A model generated the notes under the pieces. It had not been told where the DNA came from and did not search any database. It saw only the letters and a list, made by a program, of their open reading frames with translations. The position numbers and the translations under genes are program-made. 14,973 nt of DNA from Dehalococcoidia bacterium. Lineage in GTDB: Bacteria; Chloroflexota; Dehalococcoidia; JAENJB01. Shown here piece by piece: positions 1-7,698 of this stretch; position 1 is the stretch's first letter; each line of letters opens with the position of its first letter. Location of the stretch: the NCBI GenBank assembly GCA_030690705.1, contig JAUYGE010000098.1, positions 1 to 14,973 of the forward strand, in the 5' to 3' direction.

Positions 1-14
1 GGTCTTGCCTCAAA

Positions 15-114
15 TGTCATTCTGAGGAGCGAAGCGACGAAGAATCTCGGTGGGGTTGGTGTAGCACAGATAGGCCCCATCCCTTGGAGATCCTTCGCTT
101 CGCTCAGGATGACA
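15..114. repeat. Hairpin repeat copy 1 (TGTCAT...ATGACA ends)
   Basis: The left arm starts TGTCATTCTGAG at 15 and the right arm ends CTCAGGATGACA at 114. The arms continue inward with GAGCGAAGCGA on the left and TTCGCTTCGCTC on the right, so nearly the whole unit folds into one long imperfect stem. It contains no coding capacity for a transposase and looks like a non-autonomous MITE-like or REP-like element. It has the same ends as the copies at 7444, 11026 and 11717 but a different inner sequence from the 7444/11026 pair. It directly precedes the truncated MarC reading frame. Confidence 0.8.
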
Positions 115-532
115 CGGGGGCGGTACTTTTGGGGCAAAGCCCCTGCTGGGCATACGGGTCGCCGATTTTCTGCTGGCGGGAGGACTGGTGCTCTTGGCAC
201 TGTCGGTCAAGGACCTGGTCACCGGCAAGCTCTTTGAGACCACGGCGGGCAGCGGAGGAGAGACGGCGGGCGTAGTGCCGCTGGGCACGCCCCTGGTGGT
301 CGGTCCGGCGGTGCTCACCACTCTGCTCCTCTTGATAGACCAGTATCACGCCCTCCTGGTGGTGCTGGCCTTCATGCTCAACCTGGCCTTCGCCTGGCTG
401 GTCTTCAATCAGTCCGACAGGATTGCGCGCTTTCTGGGCAAGGGAGGTGTGGCGGCCACGGCCAAGATAGCCAGCCTTCTCCTGGCGGCCATCGCGGTGA
501 AGATGATCCGGCGGGGCATTCTGGGCGGGTAG
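113..532 (+). pseudogene. MarC-family integral membrane protein, 5'-truncated
   Basis: The reading frame is open from 113 to the TAG at 530-532. The first usable start is GTG at 188 (114 residues), but the similarity extends upstream of it: LGIRVADFLLAGGLVLLAL (146-202) matches the conserved MarC segment around a GI...AGGL motif. Downstream come the MarC hallmark GVVPLGTPLVVGPAVLTT, further hydrophobic segments, and the end segment ASLLLAAIAVKMIRRGI. MarC proteins are usually about 200-215 residues with six membrane segments; here roughly the first third is missing and the frame meets a stop (TGA 110-112) inside hairpin repeat copy 1. I read this as a remnant interrupted by the repeat; alternatively a shortened protein starts at GTG 188. 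MarC proteins were once linked to antibiotic resistance but have no firmly assigned substrate. It converges with the solute-binding gene, whose stop lies 22 bases away. Confidence 0.7.
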
Positions 533-554
533 AGCCGACCCAGCCTACTACTTA

Positions 555-1673
555 CTATCTGGCCGCAGCCTTGGGCATATCTATTGACCAGAACCGGCTG
601 GCTCTCTCCGTGTCCTCTGTTGTATATATCTCCGCCGGCATTGGGACCAGGTTCAGCCCGTACTGCTTGTAGAACAGGTTGGTCTTGGCTTTCTTGGCAG
701 CCTCTGGATTGCTGGCCATAATGGACTGGGCGTTGGCGGCGTAAAGCAGGTTCCCCTCGGCGCTGGTGATGAAGTCTATGAAGAGTTGCGCTGCGTTGGG
801 GTGGACGGCATTCTTGACCATGCCCAGGGAGTAGCCATGGACCGGCGCCACCTCGAGAGCCACGGGCGCGATTGGACCTCCCTGCCACATCAGCTTGGTA
901 TTCGTAGAACTGGCCGACATGAGGAGGATAGCGAATTCCCCGGCGGCCAGCATCGCGTTTGGCAGCTCATATCCGCTCATCACCCTGGGCCTGGTGCTGG
1001 CTACCACCTCTTTCCAGAAGCTCTCGGACTTGTCGTGGTCCACCTTTCCTTTCCCAAAGATGTAGGCGGTGTAGAGCGGGATTCCGCGTCCCGAGGTGGA
1101 TATGGCCGCCCTGCCCCGCCACTTTGGGTTCTTCAGGTCTTCGAAGGTCTTCGGCAATTCGGCGGGAGTGACCAGATTGGTGTTATAGGAGGGGTAGTAG
1201 GTCGCGGAGCCGATGTTCATAAAGAGCTTGCTATTCGGCTGCCCGGTCCATCCCTGATTGGGCCAGTTGTACTCTTGGAGCAGTCCCGTTCCCACCAGAG
1301 CGACGAAATCGGTCTCAGCGAAGCTGATTACGTCGGCGGGATAGCGACCGATCTTGGCTTCCTCCGCCAGCCTGTCGAGGATGGCCGTGGCCCTGGGCGC
1401 ATCCCATACCTTGAACTTCAAGAAGGGATACTTGGCTTGGAAAGCCTTGTCAAAGTCTGACCCCACCGGCCACGACTGGCTGTACAGGTTTACCTCTCCC
1501 TCTTTCTTTGCCCCCTCGATAAGCTGTTGCTCTCGGGTCAGCTTTGGCGTTTCCGCCTGCGAAACGGGGGCCGGTTTCTCCGGCGCCGGTGCCGGACCAG
1601 CCTTCGTGGCGCAGGCGCTCAGCCCCAGCATTGCGACTAACACCAATATGCATACCACGTGCGGGAATTTCAT
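555..1673 (-). CDS. ABC transporter solute-binding lipoprotein, Fe3+-binding (FbpA/AfuA) type
   Basis: This is a 372-residue extracellular binding protein. The ATG at 1673 is chosen because AAGGAGGA lies just upstream and the product then begins with a clear lipoprotein signal: basic start, hydrophobic core, lipobox L18-S-A-C21. A Pro/Ala/Lys-rich linker (about 23-42) follows, then a type-2 periplasmic-binding fold. Recognisable family segments are the GEVNLYSQSW start, the RYPADVI strand, YYPSYNTNLV, and PKTFEDLKNPKWRGRAAIS, which resemble iron(III)- and small-anion-binding proteins of the SBP_bac_6/11 group. The ligand cannot be read from the sequence. The gene starts 25 bases after the stop of the PuuE-like hydrolase gene, so the two are probably co-transcribed from the promoter at 2720-2748. 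No permease or ATPase gene is in the window, so the partner transporter is elsewhere or absent. Confidence 0.85.
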   Translation of the reverse strand: MKFPHVVCILVLVAMLGLSACATKAGPAPAPEKPAPVSQAETPKLTREQQLIEGAKKEGEVNLYSQSWPVGSDFDKAFQAKYPFLKFKVWDAPRATAILDRLAEEAKIGRYPADVISFAETDFVALVGTGLLQEYNWPNQGWTGQPNSKLFMNIGSATYYPSYNTNLVTPAELPKTFEDLKNPKWRGRAAISTSGRGIPLYTAYIFGKGKVDHDKSESFWKEVVASTRPRVMSGYELPNAMLAAGEFAILLMSASSTNTKLMWQGGPIAPVALEVAPVHGYSLGMVKNAVHPNAAQLFIDFITSAEGNLLYAANAQSIMASNPEAAKKAKTNLFYKQYGLNLVPMPAEIYTTEDTERASRFWSIDMPKAAAR

Positions 1674-1698
1674 CTTCTCTCCTCCTTGTGTCCAGTCC

Positions 1699-2610
1699 TC
1701 ATTTCGGCGGCTCGTACCAGTAGTTCGGCCATTTCTCGACGTGATTGTCACGGTAGTTCTCCAGCCACCAGTCGGCCACATCTATGCAGCGGGTGAACCA
1801 TACCCCAGGGAACCCCTTGACATAATGAATGAACTCCTCCAGCACTTTCATCCGGTAGGGGCGGCCGATCAGGTACGGGTGCACGGTAATGGCCATCCTG
1901 GTCGGACTCTTCTCCCCCTCGGCGTAGAGCCAGTCGAAGGAGTCCTTCCACATCTCGCCGGCCTGCCGGAAGGTCATGTCGCTGCTCCCGAAGGTCGAGT
2001 AATCGCCCACATTCAGCGTGTAGTACATGACCACCAGGTCCTTGCCGTTTATCTTGAGCGTGTAAGGGAGCTCCTCGTGGTCGGGGTCGACCCAGTACTT
2101 GTATCCCTCGTCGGCGATGATTGCCGGAGTATGGTCCGTCGGCATGTGGCCCGGAGACAGGTAGCCGAGCGGGCGGTCTCCCAGCACCTTCTGGAAAGCG
2201 GCGACGCACTTGTGTATGTCCGCCTTGTCCTGCTCGGGGGTCTTCACGAAGCTATAGTCGTGGATGTAGGTCTCGGAGGCTAGCTCGTGCCCCATTCGCT
2301 TCAGCTCTCTTACCAGGTCAGGGAACCGCTCCACGGTGATCCCGTTACAGAAGAAGGAGCTCTTCACGCCTTCCCGTTGAAAGAGCTCGACGAGCCTGTA
2401 GATGCCCATTCTCTCGCCGAACTGCTTGTCGAACACGGCATGCAGGTCCCTCTGGAAGGGGGCGTTGGCCGGCCATTTCCTGCGGTGTTCTCTCTGCATT
2501 GAGTGGGGCCAGCCCAGGTCGTCAGGCCATGTCTCGAAGGACACGCTGAGGTTGAGGGCAATTCTGGCGTTGTCCGGCCATTTGATGGGAGGATATCTCC
2601 TTGCTAACAC
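1699..2610 (-). CDS. NodB-fold hydrolase, PuuE/allantoinase-like (polysaccharide deacetylase family)
   Basis: The product is 303 residues. The GTG start at 2610 is supported by GAGGAGGTGA six bases upstream. Family features are a WPDNARIALNLSVSFE strand near residues 11-26, KSSFFCNG (83-90), RMGHELASETYIHDYS (105-120), LGYLSPG (148-154), VMYYTLNVGDY (194-204), DSFDWLYAEG (223-232) and HPYLIGRPYR (244-253). The order and spacing match the PuuE-like clade of NodB-fold enzymes rather than chitin or peptidoglycan deacetylases. The usual first metal-ligand histidine is Glu at 113 (H117 is kept) and the usual catalytic Asp pair is replaced by F25-E26-T27, so a standard metal-dependent deacetylase mechanism is doubtful. 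There is no signal peptide, so it is predicted to be cytoplasmic. Linkage to a solute-binding protein suggests it processes an imported small amide or polyol-type compound, but the substrate is unknown. Confidence 0.8.
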   Translation of the reverse strand: MLARRYPPIKWPDNARIALNLSVSFETWPDDLGWPHSMQREHRRKWPANAPFQRDLHAVFDKQFGERMGIYRLVELFQREGVKSSFFCNGITVERFPDLVRELKRMGHELASETYIHDYSFVKTPEQDKADIHKCVAAFQKVLGDRPLGYLSPGHMPTDHTPAIIADEGYKYWVDPDHEELPYTLKINGKDLVVMYYTLNVGDYSTFGSSDMTFRQAGEMWKDSFDWLYAEGEKSPTRMAITVHPYLIGRPYRMKVLEEFIHYVKGFPGVWFTRCIDVADWWLENYRDNHVEKWPNYWYEPPK

Positions 2611-2719
2611 CTGTCACCTCCTCAATACAGAAATACGCCAAGCAGTCCCGGAAAAGGAAGCAGTCCCATGCGAAGTCAAAGGGGGCAGCCTCTACAAGCT
2701 CGTGGTTGCCGCATAACCC

Positions 2720-2748
2720 ATGCTACTACCGGCTCGAAGAGATGTCAA
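2720..2748 (-). promoter_or_regulatory. Sigma70-type promoter for the hydrolase/solute-binding operon
   Basis: On the minus strand, TTGACA (2748-2743) is followed after exactly 17 bases by TAGCAT (2725-2720). This would start a transcript near 2713 with a leader of about 100 bases before the GTG at 2610. It lies downstream of the terminator of the preceding cytochrome gene, consistent with an independent transcription unit. The rest of the 2611-2853 gap shows no further gene. Confidence 0.65.
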
Positions 2749-2794
2749 GTCGTGCGGACGGTAGCGCGTTGTCGTTCCGAAACTCCCCACAAAT

Positions 2795-2832
2795 GAAAAT
2801 CCGGGAGGCTCTTGGGGGGAGACTCCCGGATC
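2795..2832 (-). terminator. Rho-independent terminator after the multihaem cytochrome gene
   Basis: Read on the minus strand, ATCCGGGAG (2831-2823) and CTCCCGGAT (2807-2799) form a perfect 9-bp GC-rich stem with a 15-base loop, followed by TTTTC. It begins about 22 bases beyond the cytochrome stop codon. It would separate that gene from the hydrolase/solute-binding operon. Confidence 0.75.
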
Positions 2833-2853
2833 TTCGGTCCGTGAAGCGCCGTG

Positions 2854-5385
2854 CTACTTCAAGGCCTTGATTGAGGCCTCAATTACCTCCATGGTGAAGG
2901 CCGGGTTATGAATACCCTCGCTGCCATCACCGTGAATCAGGAAGTAGTTCCAGCCCGCTCTTACCAGGACATCGCTGAGCGGGATAAGCGGCGTTTTCCC
3001 GTCCGTAGTGATGTCCCCGAGCTGGACTTCAGCCTCATTGAGTACCATGGAGTGAGGCGCTTCACCTTGCGGACTGTAGGTGAAAGTGACCGGGCTCCGG
3101 AACTTGATGATGAAGCCAATCTGACCGTGCGGCTCTGTCGGCTCCACAGAAACGATGTTTGTTTTGTCCACCGCCAGCGGGGCGCTCTTCACGTCGTATT
3201 CCTTGCCTCCGGACTGGTGCGGCGTGTAGTCTTTGATGGTTACCTGAACGGCTATGTTGTTCAGCAGGTAGTCGCTCATCGCCTTGGCCAGCTCGTGGAC
3301 CTTCTCCTCGGTACCAGCTTCAAACGCCTTGGCGTTGAGCGTCTTGGTATGGCAGCTACCGCATACCTCGGGGCTGGCGTCAAAGGCGTGGTTGGTGCCC
3401 CCGCGGTTGAAGCTGAACTCCGCAGGCGGTGGGCTTTCCTGCATGTGGCAGGTGACACAGGTGTTCTTGACGTTGGCGTGAGGCGAGCGCTGTCCCACGC
3501 TGACGAAATAGGCGTTCTGGCCCATCAGCATGTCGGCCTGGGCGGCGGTGTGGGGTGCGGAGTAGCTGGTAGGCGGTATGGCATCGTTGCGCGCCCCGTT
3601 CCTGGTGTTGTGGCAGGTCATGCAGAGGGCGCCGCTGCCCACGTTGGTGGCCTTGAAGCCGGCGGGGAGCATCTTCGTGTCGCCGGTGATGCGGACGGTA
3701 GCGGTGTTCGGCTTCCCGGAGGTCGCGCCCTGCTTGTGCGGGTCGTGGCAGGTGACGCAGGTCACCGGCTGGACGGTATCCTTGGTGAGACCGAGGGCTT
3801 TCAGCTCATCAACAGTCGCGTTGCCCTTGGCGCCCTGGATCTGCTTGGTCAGGTCGGCCTGCTTGCTCCAGGCGAGGAAACCCTGACCGGAATGGCAGCG
3901 GCCGCAGTGAGCAGAAGTGGCTCCGCGGTTTTCTACCGTGGCCTGTCTGATAGCAAGGTCGAAGTTACCGTGTCCGCTCTCCTCCCACTGCTGGAAGCGG
4001 CCGTGGCGCGGCGGCTCGCCGTGGCAGGCGCCGCAGACATCGGAGGAGATGCTCACGCGGGCGGCGTCAATCGTCTTGTTGGGGTGGAGGGTATTGCCGT
4101 TGTTCGGCCCGTGGCAGTTCTCGCATTGGATGTTGGACAGCTTGGCGGTCTTGGGATATTGCTTCAGGATGCTGGTCCACAGGCCCAGCTCGCCATGCGG
4201 CGGGACCTTCCAGCTCTCGGCCTTCATGGCCTCGTCCCACCCGTTGTTGTCAACGTTGGTGTTGTAGCCGACGGTGTGGCAGGTGGCGCAGGTCTCCGCC
4301 CAGTGCCCGTCAGGGTTGTTGATGTTCTGGGTGAAAATCTCGGCATGTCCGGAGTTCTTCCAGGCGGTGAACATGTCTGGTGCGGTCTTGCCATCGTGGC
4401 AGGGAGTGCAGTCGGCGGCCAGCGGCTTGCCTTTGTCGTCCTGGCCGGTGATGACACCTGCCCAGGTGCCGGCAAAGACCTCAACCTTGGCGCCGCTCTT
4501 CTTCTCGGTCACAGTGTACTTGCCGACGACATCCGGGATGAAGTGAGGGTTCCGGGCGGAGGCATCGGCCACAGCCGCCTTGGACCCTTCGGGTCCGGCG
4601 ACCGCCCAGTCATAGGAGGGCTGCTTCTTCCCGTTCAGCAGCACCGCTACTCCCCTGGGTACGTTCTGGAGGCCCGTGCTGAAGGCGAAGGGAAGGTCAG
4701 CGCTCACGTTCACCGTGCCGGTGTAGGTGCCGCTGGAGGTGACGGCGGTAACCTTGAAAGTCGCCACCTCTGAGGCCAGCAGCGTGTGCGGGTTGATGGC
4801 CTGGACCTCGAAGCGGTCCAGCAGCTTCAGCCCTTTGACGATCTCCGCCTTGTAGGCCGCGTCGTCGGCCAGGGTCACGGAGGTTGTGTCGCCGGTGGCG
4901 CTGGCTATGGTTGCCTTCGGGCCCGCCGTCTGGGTCCACTTGACGGACGTGAGCGAGGAGCCGTCCAGCGGCTCAACCGTCGACTTCAAAGTAACGGAGG
5001 CGCCGGGCTTGGCCGTCTGGGCCGCACCCGCGTTCACCGCCACTTTCTTGTCGGGTTCGAGGACCGCGTCCTGGGTGGCCATCTTGCCGGAAACCACCAG
5101 GACGGCGGTGGTGAAGGGCTTGAAGTTATCTTTCTTGATGGTGACGGTGAAGGTGCCCGGGGGAAGCTTGGCTGTGAAGACCCCCTTGGCGTCGGTGGTG
5201 ATGGACAGGTCCTTGATGGCCGGACTGGTGGTCACCGCGGCCCCGGCCACCGGAGCGCCCGTAAGCTTGTTGGTGACTGTTCCGGTGATGCTGTCCTTCT
5301 GGCTACAGCCGGACACCAGCAGAACGGCGAAAAGCAGAAAGCCAAGAACAGTGAAGAGGGCTTTCCCGGGCCTACGCATATCCAT
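2854..5385 (-). CDS. Nine-haem c-type cytochrome lipoprotein with N-terminal carboxypeptidase-regulatory-like domain
   Basis: The product is 843 residues. ATG 5385 has AAGGAGG five bases upstream; a second ATG two codons on is possible. A lipoprotein signal ends in the lipobox VSGC (C27). Residues about 32-95 (ITGTVTNKLTGAPVAGAAV... DAKGVF) are a CarboxypepD_reg/CNA-B-like beta domain, and about 110-310 look like PKD/Ig-like beta domains. Nine CXXCH haem sites follow, with first cysteines at 326, 366, 421, 451, 494, 543, 588, 643 and 675. The C-terminal 150 residues contain further His residues and end with a GIHNPAFT segment of a kind common in multihaem oxidoreductases. It would be anchored outside the membrane and carry electrons to or from an extracytoplasmic partner. 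No catalytic signature such as the NrfA CXXCK site was seen. Haem attachment would depend on the Ccm system encoded upstream on the same strand. Confidence 0.93.
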   Translation of the reverse strand: MDMRRPGKALFTVLGFLLFAVLLVSGCSQKDSITGTVTNKLTGAPVAGAAVTTSPAIKDLSITTDAKGVFTAKLPPGTFTVTIKKDNFKPFTTAVLVVSGKMATQDAVLEPDKKVAVNAGAAQTAKPGASVTLKSTVEPLDGSSLTSVKWTQTAGPKATIASATGDTTSVTLADDAAYKAEIVKGLKLLDRFEVQAINPHTLLASEVATFKVTAVTSSGTYTGTVNVSADLPFAFSTGLQNVPRGVAVLLNGKKQPSYDWAVAGPEGSKAAVADASARNPHFIPDVVGKYTVTEKKSGAKVEVFAGTWAGVITGQDDKGKPLAADCTPCHDGKTAPDMFTAWKNSGHAEIFTQNINNPDGHWAETCATCHTVGYNTNVDNNGWDEAMKAESWKVPPHGELGLWTSILKQYPKTAKLSNIQCENCHGPNNGNTLHPNKTIDAARVSISSDVCGACHGEPPRHGRFQQWEESGHGNFDLAIRQATVENRGATSAHCGRCHSGQGFLAWSKQADLTKQIQGAKGNATVDELKALGLTKDTVQPVTCVTCHDPHKQGATSGKPNTATVRITGDTKMLPAGFKATNVGSGALCMTCHNTRNGARNDAIPPTSYSAPHTAAQADMLMGQNAYFVSVGQRSPHANVKNTCVTCHMQESPPPAEFSFNRGGTNHAFDASPEVCGSCHTKTLNAKAFEAGTEEKVHELAKAMSDYLLNNIAVQVTIKDYTPHQSGGKEYDVKSAPLAVDKTNIVSVEPTEPHGQIGFIIKFRSPVTFTYSPQGEAPHSMVLNEAEVQLGDITTDGKTPLIPLSDVLVRAGWNYFLIHGDGSEGIHNPAFTMEVIEASIKALK

Positions 5386-5494
5386 ATGCGCCTCCTTAAG
5401 GAAGTAGCTGGACTTCTAGTCCGGTCCTGCCCGAACGGGGACAGGGCCTCACTTCCCGGATAAGATGGTACATCAGGAGGGGGCGCACAGTAAG

Positions 5495-5522
5495 GGTATA
5501 GCGGAGTATTTTCGGAGGGCAA
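5495..5522 (-). promoter_or_regulatory. Candidate promoter for the multihaem cytochrome gene
   Basis: In the 188-base gap between the radical SAM stop and the cytochrome start, the minus strand reads TTGCCC (5522-5517), 16 bases, then TATACC (5500-5495). The match is moderate. A leader of about 100 bases would follow, containing a small palindrome GGACTAGAAGTCC near 5413-5425. No ORF or RNA gene was seen in the gap. The gene could also be read through from upstream. Confidence 0.35.
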
Positions 5523-5573
5523 AAAGTCTTGTTTTTGGGGGAAATACGCCCTATGACCGACGGGGCAACGGCG

Positions 5574-7427
5574 CTACGGCTCGCTCGCCGCGGTCTCGCG
5601 GCACCTTTGCCTGCACACAGGGTTTCTGGCCTGGAGGCCGCACGCGGTGCACTCGCCGTAGCGACAATCTGGCGTTTCCCTGCCCTCCAGGGCCTTCAGA
5701 TACTCTTTCTTCAGGAAGGCGCGGCTCACGCCGACATCAATATGGTCCCACGGCAGAGCTTCGTCTAGAGAGCGTTCCCGGTGGGCGTAGAAAGAGAGGT
5801 CGAGGTCGTTCTCTTTGAAGGCCTGGAGCCACTTGTCGTACTGGAACCGCTCACTCCAGCCATCGAAGGAGCATCCCAATTGCCAGGCCCGGTGGATGAC
5901 CTGCCCCAGGCGGCGGTCTCCCCGCGAGAGGGCGGCTTCAAGCTGACTCATCCTTGGCGCCTGCCACGAGAACTGCGCCCCTATCCGGCGGAGGCCGGTC
6001 CTGAGGGTCTCCTCTTTCATTACGAGTTGCTCTTCCTTTTCCTGGGGGACCCACTGAAACGGCGTGTGCGGCTTGGGCACAAAAGGAGAGACGCTGGCCT
6101 TCAAATTGGGGCGTCTTCCCCCCGGGCCCTTCCCTTGCTGCTGGATCTTCCGCACCAGCTCGATTATCCCCCTCACGTCATCCATGGTCTCGGTGGGCAG
6201 GCCCACCATGAAATAGAGTTTCAAACTGTTCCAGCCTTTTTCGAAGGCGGCCCCGGCGGCGCTCAGTATTTTCTCCTCGGTCATCCCCTTGTTGATGGTC
6301 TGGCGGAGCCTGTCGCTGCCAGCCTCAGGGGCGAAGGTAAGGGTGGTCTTGCGCCGGGCCGGCAGGGCATCGAGGAGGGCCAGAGAGAAGCTGTCCATCC
6401 GCAGGCTGGGAAGGGACAGACTGAGGACCTGGTCGCCGTAGCGCCGAGAAAGGAGGCTTACCAGTTGCTCGATATCCGGGTAGTCGGTGGTACTCAGGGA
6501 AAGAAGGGATATCTCCTGATAGCCGCAGTGGCGAAGGAGGCCTTCCACTGCGTCGGCCACCTCGGAGGGAGTCCTTTCTCGCACCGGCCGGTAGATTATG
6601 CCTGCCTGGCAGAAGCGGCAGCCGCGGCTGCAGCCGCGCTGGATCTCCACTGCGCCCCGGTCGTGCACCGCCTCTATGTAGGGCACGGGGGGGTTGGTAA
6701 CCGCCGGAGGCAACGGCGACACCACTCGCCGTGAAATCCTCGGGCGCACCCCCGTCGCCAGTGGCTCAAAGGAGCGCAGGCGGCCGTCAGGATGGTATTC
6801 GGCGTGGTACAGCTCAGGCACATAGACGCCTTCAATGCCAGCAGCCTGGACCAACAGCTCCCGCCGCGATTTCTTTCCCGCCCCGCCTTTCCATTCCCGA
6901 AAGAGGTTGACGAGCTCGAGCAGGACCTCCTCGCCCTCTCCCAGGACGAAGAGGTCAATGAAGTCGGACATTGCCTCGGGGTTGAGGACGCAACCGCCCC
7001 CGGCGATAACCAGAGGGTCGGATTCCCCTCTTTCTCTGGATCTGAGGGGTATGCCGGACAGGTGAAGCATGTTGAGGACGTTGGTGTAGGTCAGCTCATA
7101 TCCCAGGGAGAAGCCGAGAATGTCGAAGTCCCTCAAGGGACGGCGGGATTCCAAGCTGAAAAGGGGTTTGCCTTCCCGTTGCAGCAAGTCCTGCATGTCC
7201 CCCCACGGGGCGTAGACGCGCTCGGCGAGCACGTCCGCCTGGCTGTTGAGAATGCTGTAGAGAATGGGCACGGCCATGTTGGACATGCCGATTTCGTACA
7301 CCTCGGGGAAGGCTAGGGCTACCCTGACCCTGGCCGCTGCCCAGTCCTTGACCACGCTATTCCATTCTCCGCCGGTATAGCGCGCCGGGCGGCTCACCTG
7401 AAGAAGGAGGTTATCGGTAGGAAGCAT
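5574..7427 (-). CDS. B12-binding-type radical SAM protein (TIGR03960-like)
   Basis: The product is 617 residues. ATG 7427 has GGAG a few bases upstream. The N-terminal half (about 30-180) resembles the cobalamin-binding-like fold seen before radical SAM domains of this family (FPEVYEIGMSNMAVPILYSILN, ILGFSLGYELTYTNVLNML, VIAGGGCVLNPEAM, LGEGEE). The radical SAM cluster motif is C266-SRG-C270-RF-C273, followed by QAG, and later strands include LTFAPEAGSDRLR and LYFMVGLPTET. The C-terminal end is Cys-rich (CRYGECTACGL, then CRQRC) as in TIGR03960 proteins. The family is widespread and uncharacterised, often next to a DUF2344 protein and ribosomal protein L21; neither is here. It is separated from ccmD by hairpin repeat copy 2 and is on the same strand. 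It may share the ccm transcript, but a role in cytochrome maturation is not shown. Confidence 0.9.
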   Translation of the reverse strand: MLPTDNLLLQVSRPARYTGGEWNSVVKDWAAARVRVALAFPEVYEIGMSNMAVPILYSILNSQADVLAERVYAPWGDMQDLLQREGKPLFSLESRRPLRDFDILGFSLGYELTYTNVLNMLHLSGIPLRSRERGESDPLVIAGGGCVLNPEAMSDFIDLFVLGEGEEVLLELVNLFREWKGGAGKKSRRELLVQAAGIEGVYVPELYHAEYHPDGRLRSFEPLATGVRPRISRRVVSPLPPAVTNPPVPYIEAVHDRGAVEIQRGCSRGCRFCQAGIIYRPVRERTPSEVADAVEGLLRHCGYQEISLLSLSTTDYPDIEQLVSLLSRRYGDQVLSLSLPSLRMDSFSLALLDALPARRKTTLTFAPEAGSDRLRQTINKGMTEEKILSAAGAAFEKGWNSLKLYFMVGLPTETMDDVRGIIELVRKIQQQGKGPGGRRPNLKASVSPFVPKPHTPFQWVPQEKEEQLVMKEETLRTGLRRIGAQFSWQAPRMSQLEAALSRGDRRLGQVIHRAWQLGCSFDGWSERFQYDKWLQAFKENDLDLSFYAHRERSLDEALPWDHIDVGVSRAFLKKEYLKALEGRETPDCRYGECTACGLQARNPVCRQRCRETAASEP

Positions 7428-7443
7428 GTCTTTCTCCTATTCA

Positions 7444-7522
7444 TGTCATTGCGAGCGAAGCGAAGCAATCCGAACCCACGTCCCCGACGGATTGCTTCGG
7501 CACTTCGTGCCTCGCAACGACA
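7444..7522. repeat. Hairpin repeat copy 2 (TGTCATTGCGAG type)
   Basis: The layout is TGTCATTGCGAG (7444-7455), CGAAG, CGAAGCAATCCG (7461-7472), a 15-base loop, CGGATTGCTTCG (7488-7499), a side hairpin at 7499-7511 (GGCAC-TTC-GTGCC), and CTCGCAACGACA to 7522. The outer and inner 12-bp stems pair across the loop, so the unit folds like a cross. It sits between ccmD and the radical SAM gene and aligns closely with the copy at 11026-11102. Confidence 0.85.
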
Positions 7523-7535
7523 GAATAAACAAACT

Positions 7536-7679
7536 CTACTTCTTCGCTCTAAGCGCTTCTTTGAGGGACTCCAACTCTCTCCTGAGCTGTTTCTGTCTCA
7601 ACAGCAGTACCCAGACGTACCCGAAGAGCACCGCCCAGACGATGGTGTAAATGGCGAACAGGTATCCTAGATTTTCCAT
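7536..7679 (-). CDS. ccmD: CcmD-like small haem exporter subunit
   Basis: This 47-residue reading frame begins MENLGYLFAIYTIVWAVLF at ATG 7679, with AAGGAG upstream, and ends at TAG 7536-7538. It has one hydrophobic segment (about 5-27) followed by a basic amphipathic tail (LLRQKQLRRELESLKEALR). That is the size and layout of CcmD, which stabilises the CcmABC complex and helps release haem-loaded CcmE. It starts 19 bases after the ccmC stop, the expected position in ccmABCD operons. Assignment is by layout and position, since CcmD proteins share little sequence. Confidence 0.85.
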   Translation of the reverse strand: MENLGYLFAIYTIVWAVLFGYVWVLLLRQKQLRRELESLKEALRAKK

Positions 7680-7698
7680 TACTGGTCTCCTTACGTTA

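Noticed and set aside
10..321. Minus-strand frame containing CHPERSEGSPRDG at the left edge
   Set aside because: This is the translation of hairpin repeat copy 1 plus the antisense of the MarC remnant, a common annotation artefact.
2908..4773. Long plus-strand open frame (621 residues) opposite the multihaem cytochrome
   Set aside because: The minus-strand frame has nine CXXCH motifs, a lipobox and a ribosome site; the plus frame is low-complexity Val/Gly/Leu-rich and has no recognisable domain. It is an antisense shadow in GC-rich DNA.
5521..5536. AAAAA...TTTTT symmetry downstream of the radical SAM gene as a terminator
   Set aside because: The stem is only A-T pairs with no GC core, so it would not be a stable intrinsic terminator.
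5781..6734. Plus-strand open frame (317 residues) opposite the radical SAM gene
   Set aside because: The opposite strand encodes a full radical SAM protein with the CxxxCxxC motif. The plus frame has no motif and no ribosome site.
7426..7670. Short plus-strand frames reading CHCERSEAI and LRAKRSNP across the repeat
   Set aside because: These are translations of hairpin repeat copy 2, and they also run antisense to ccmD.
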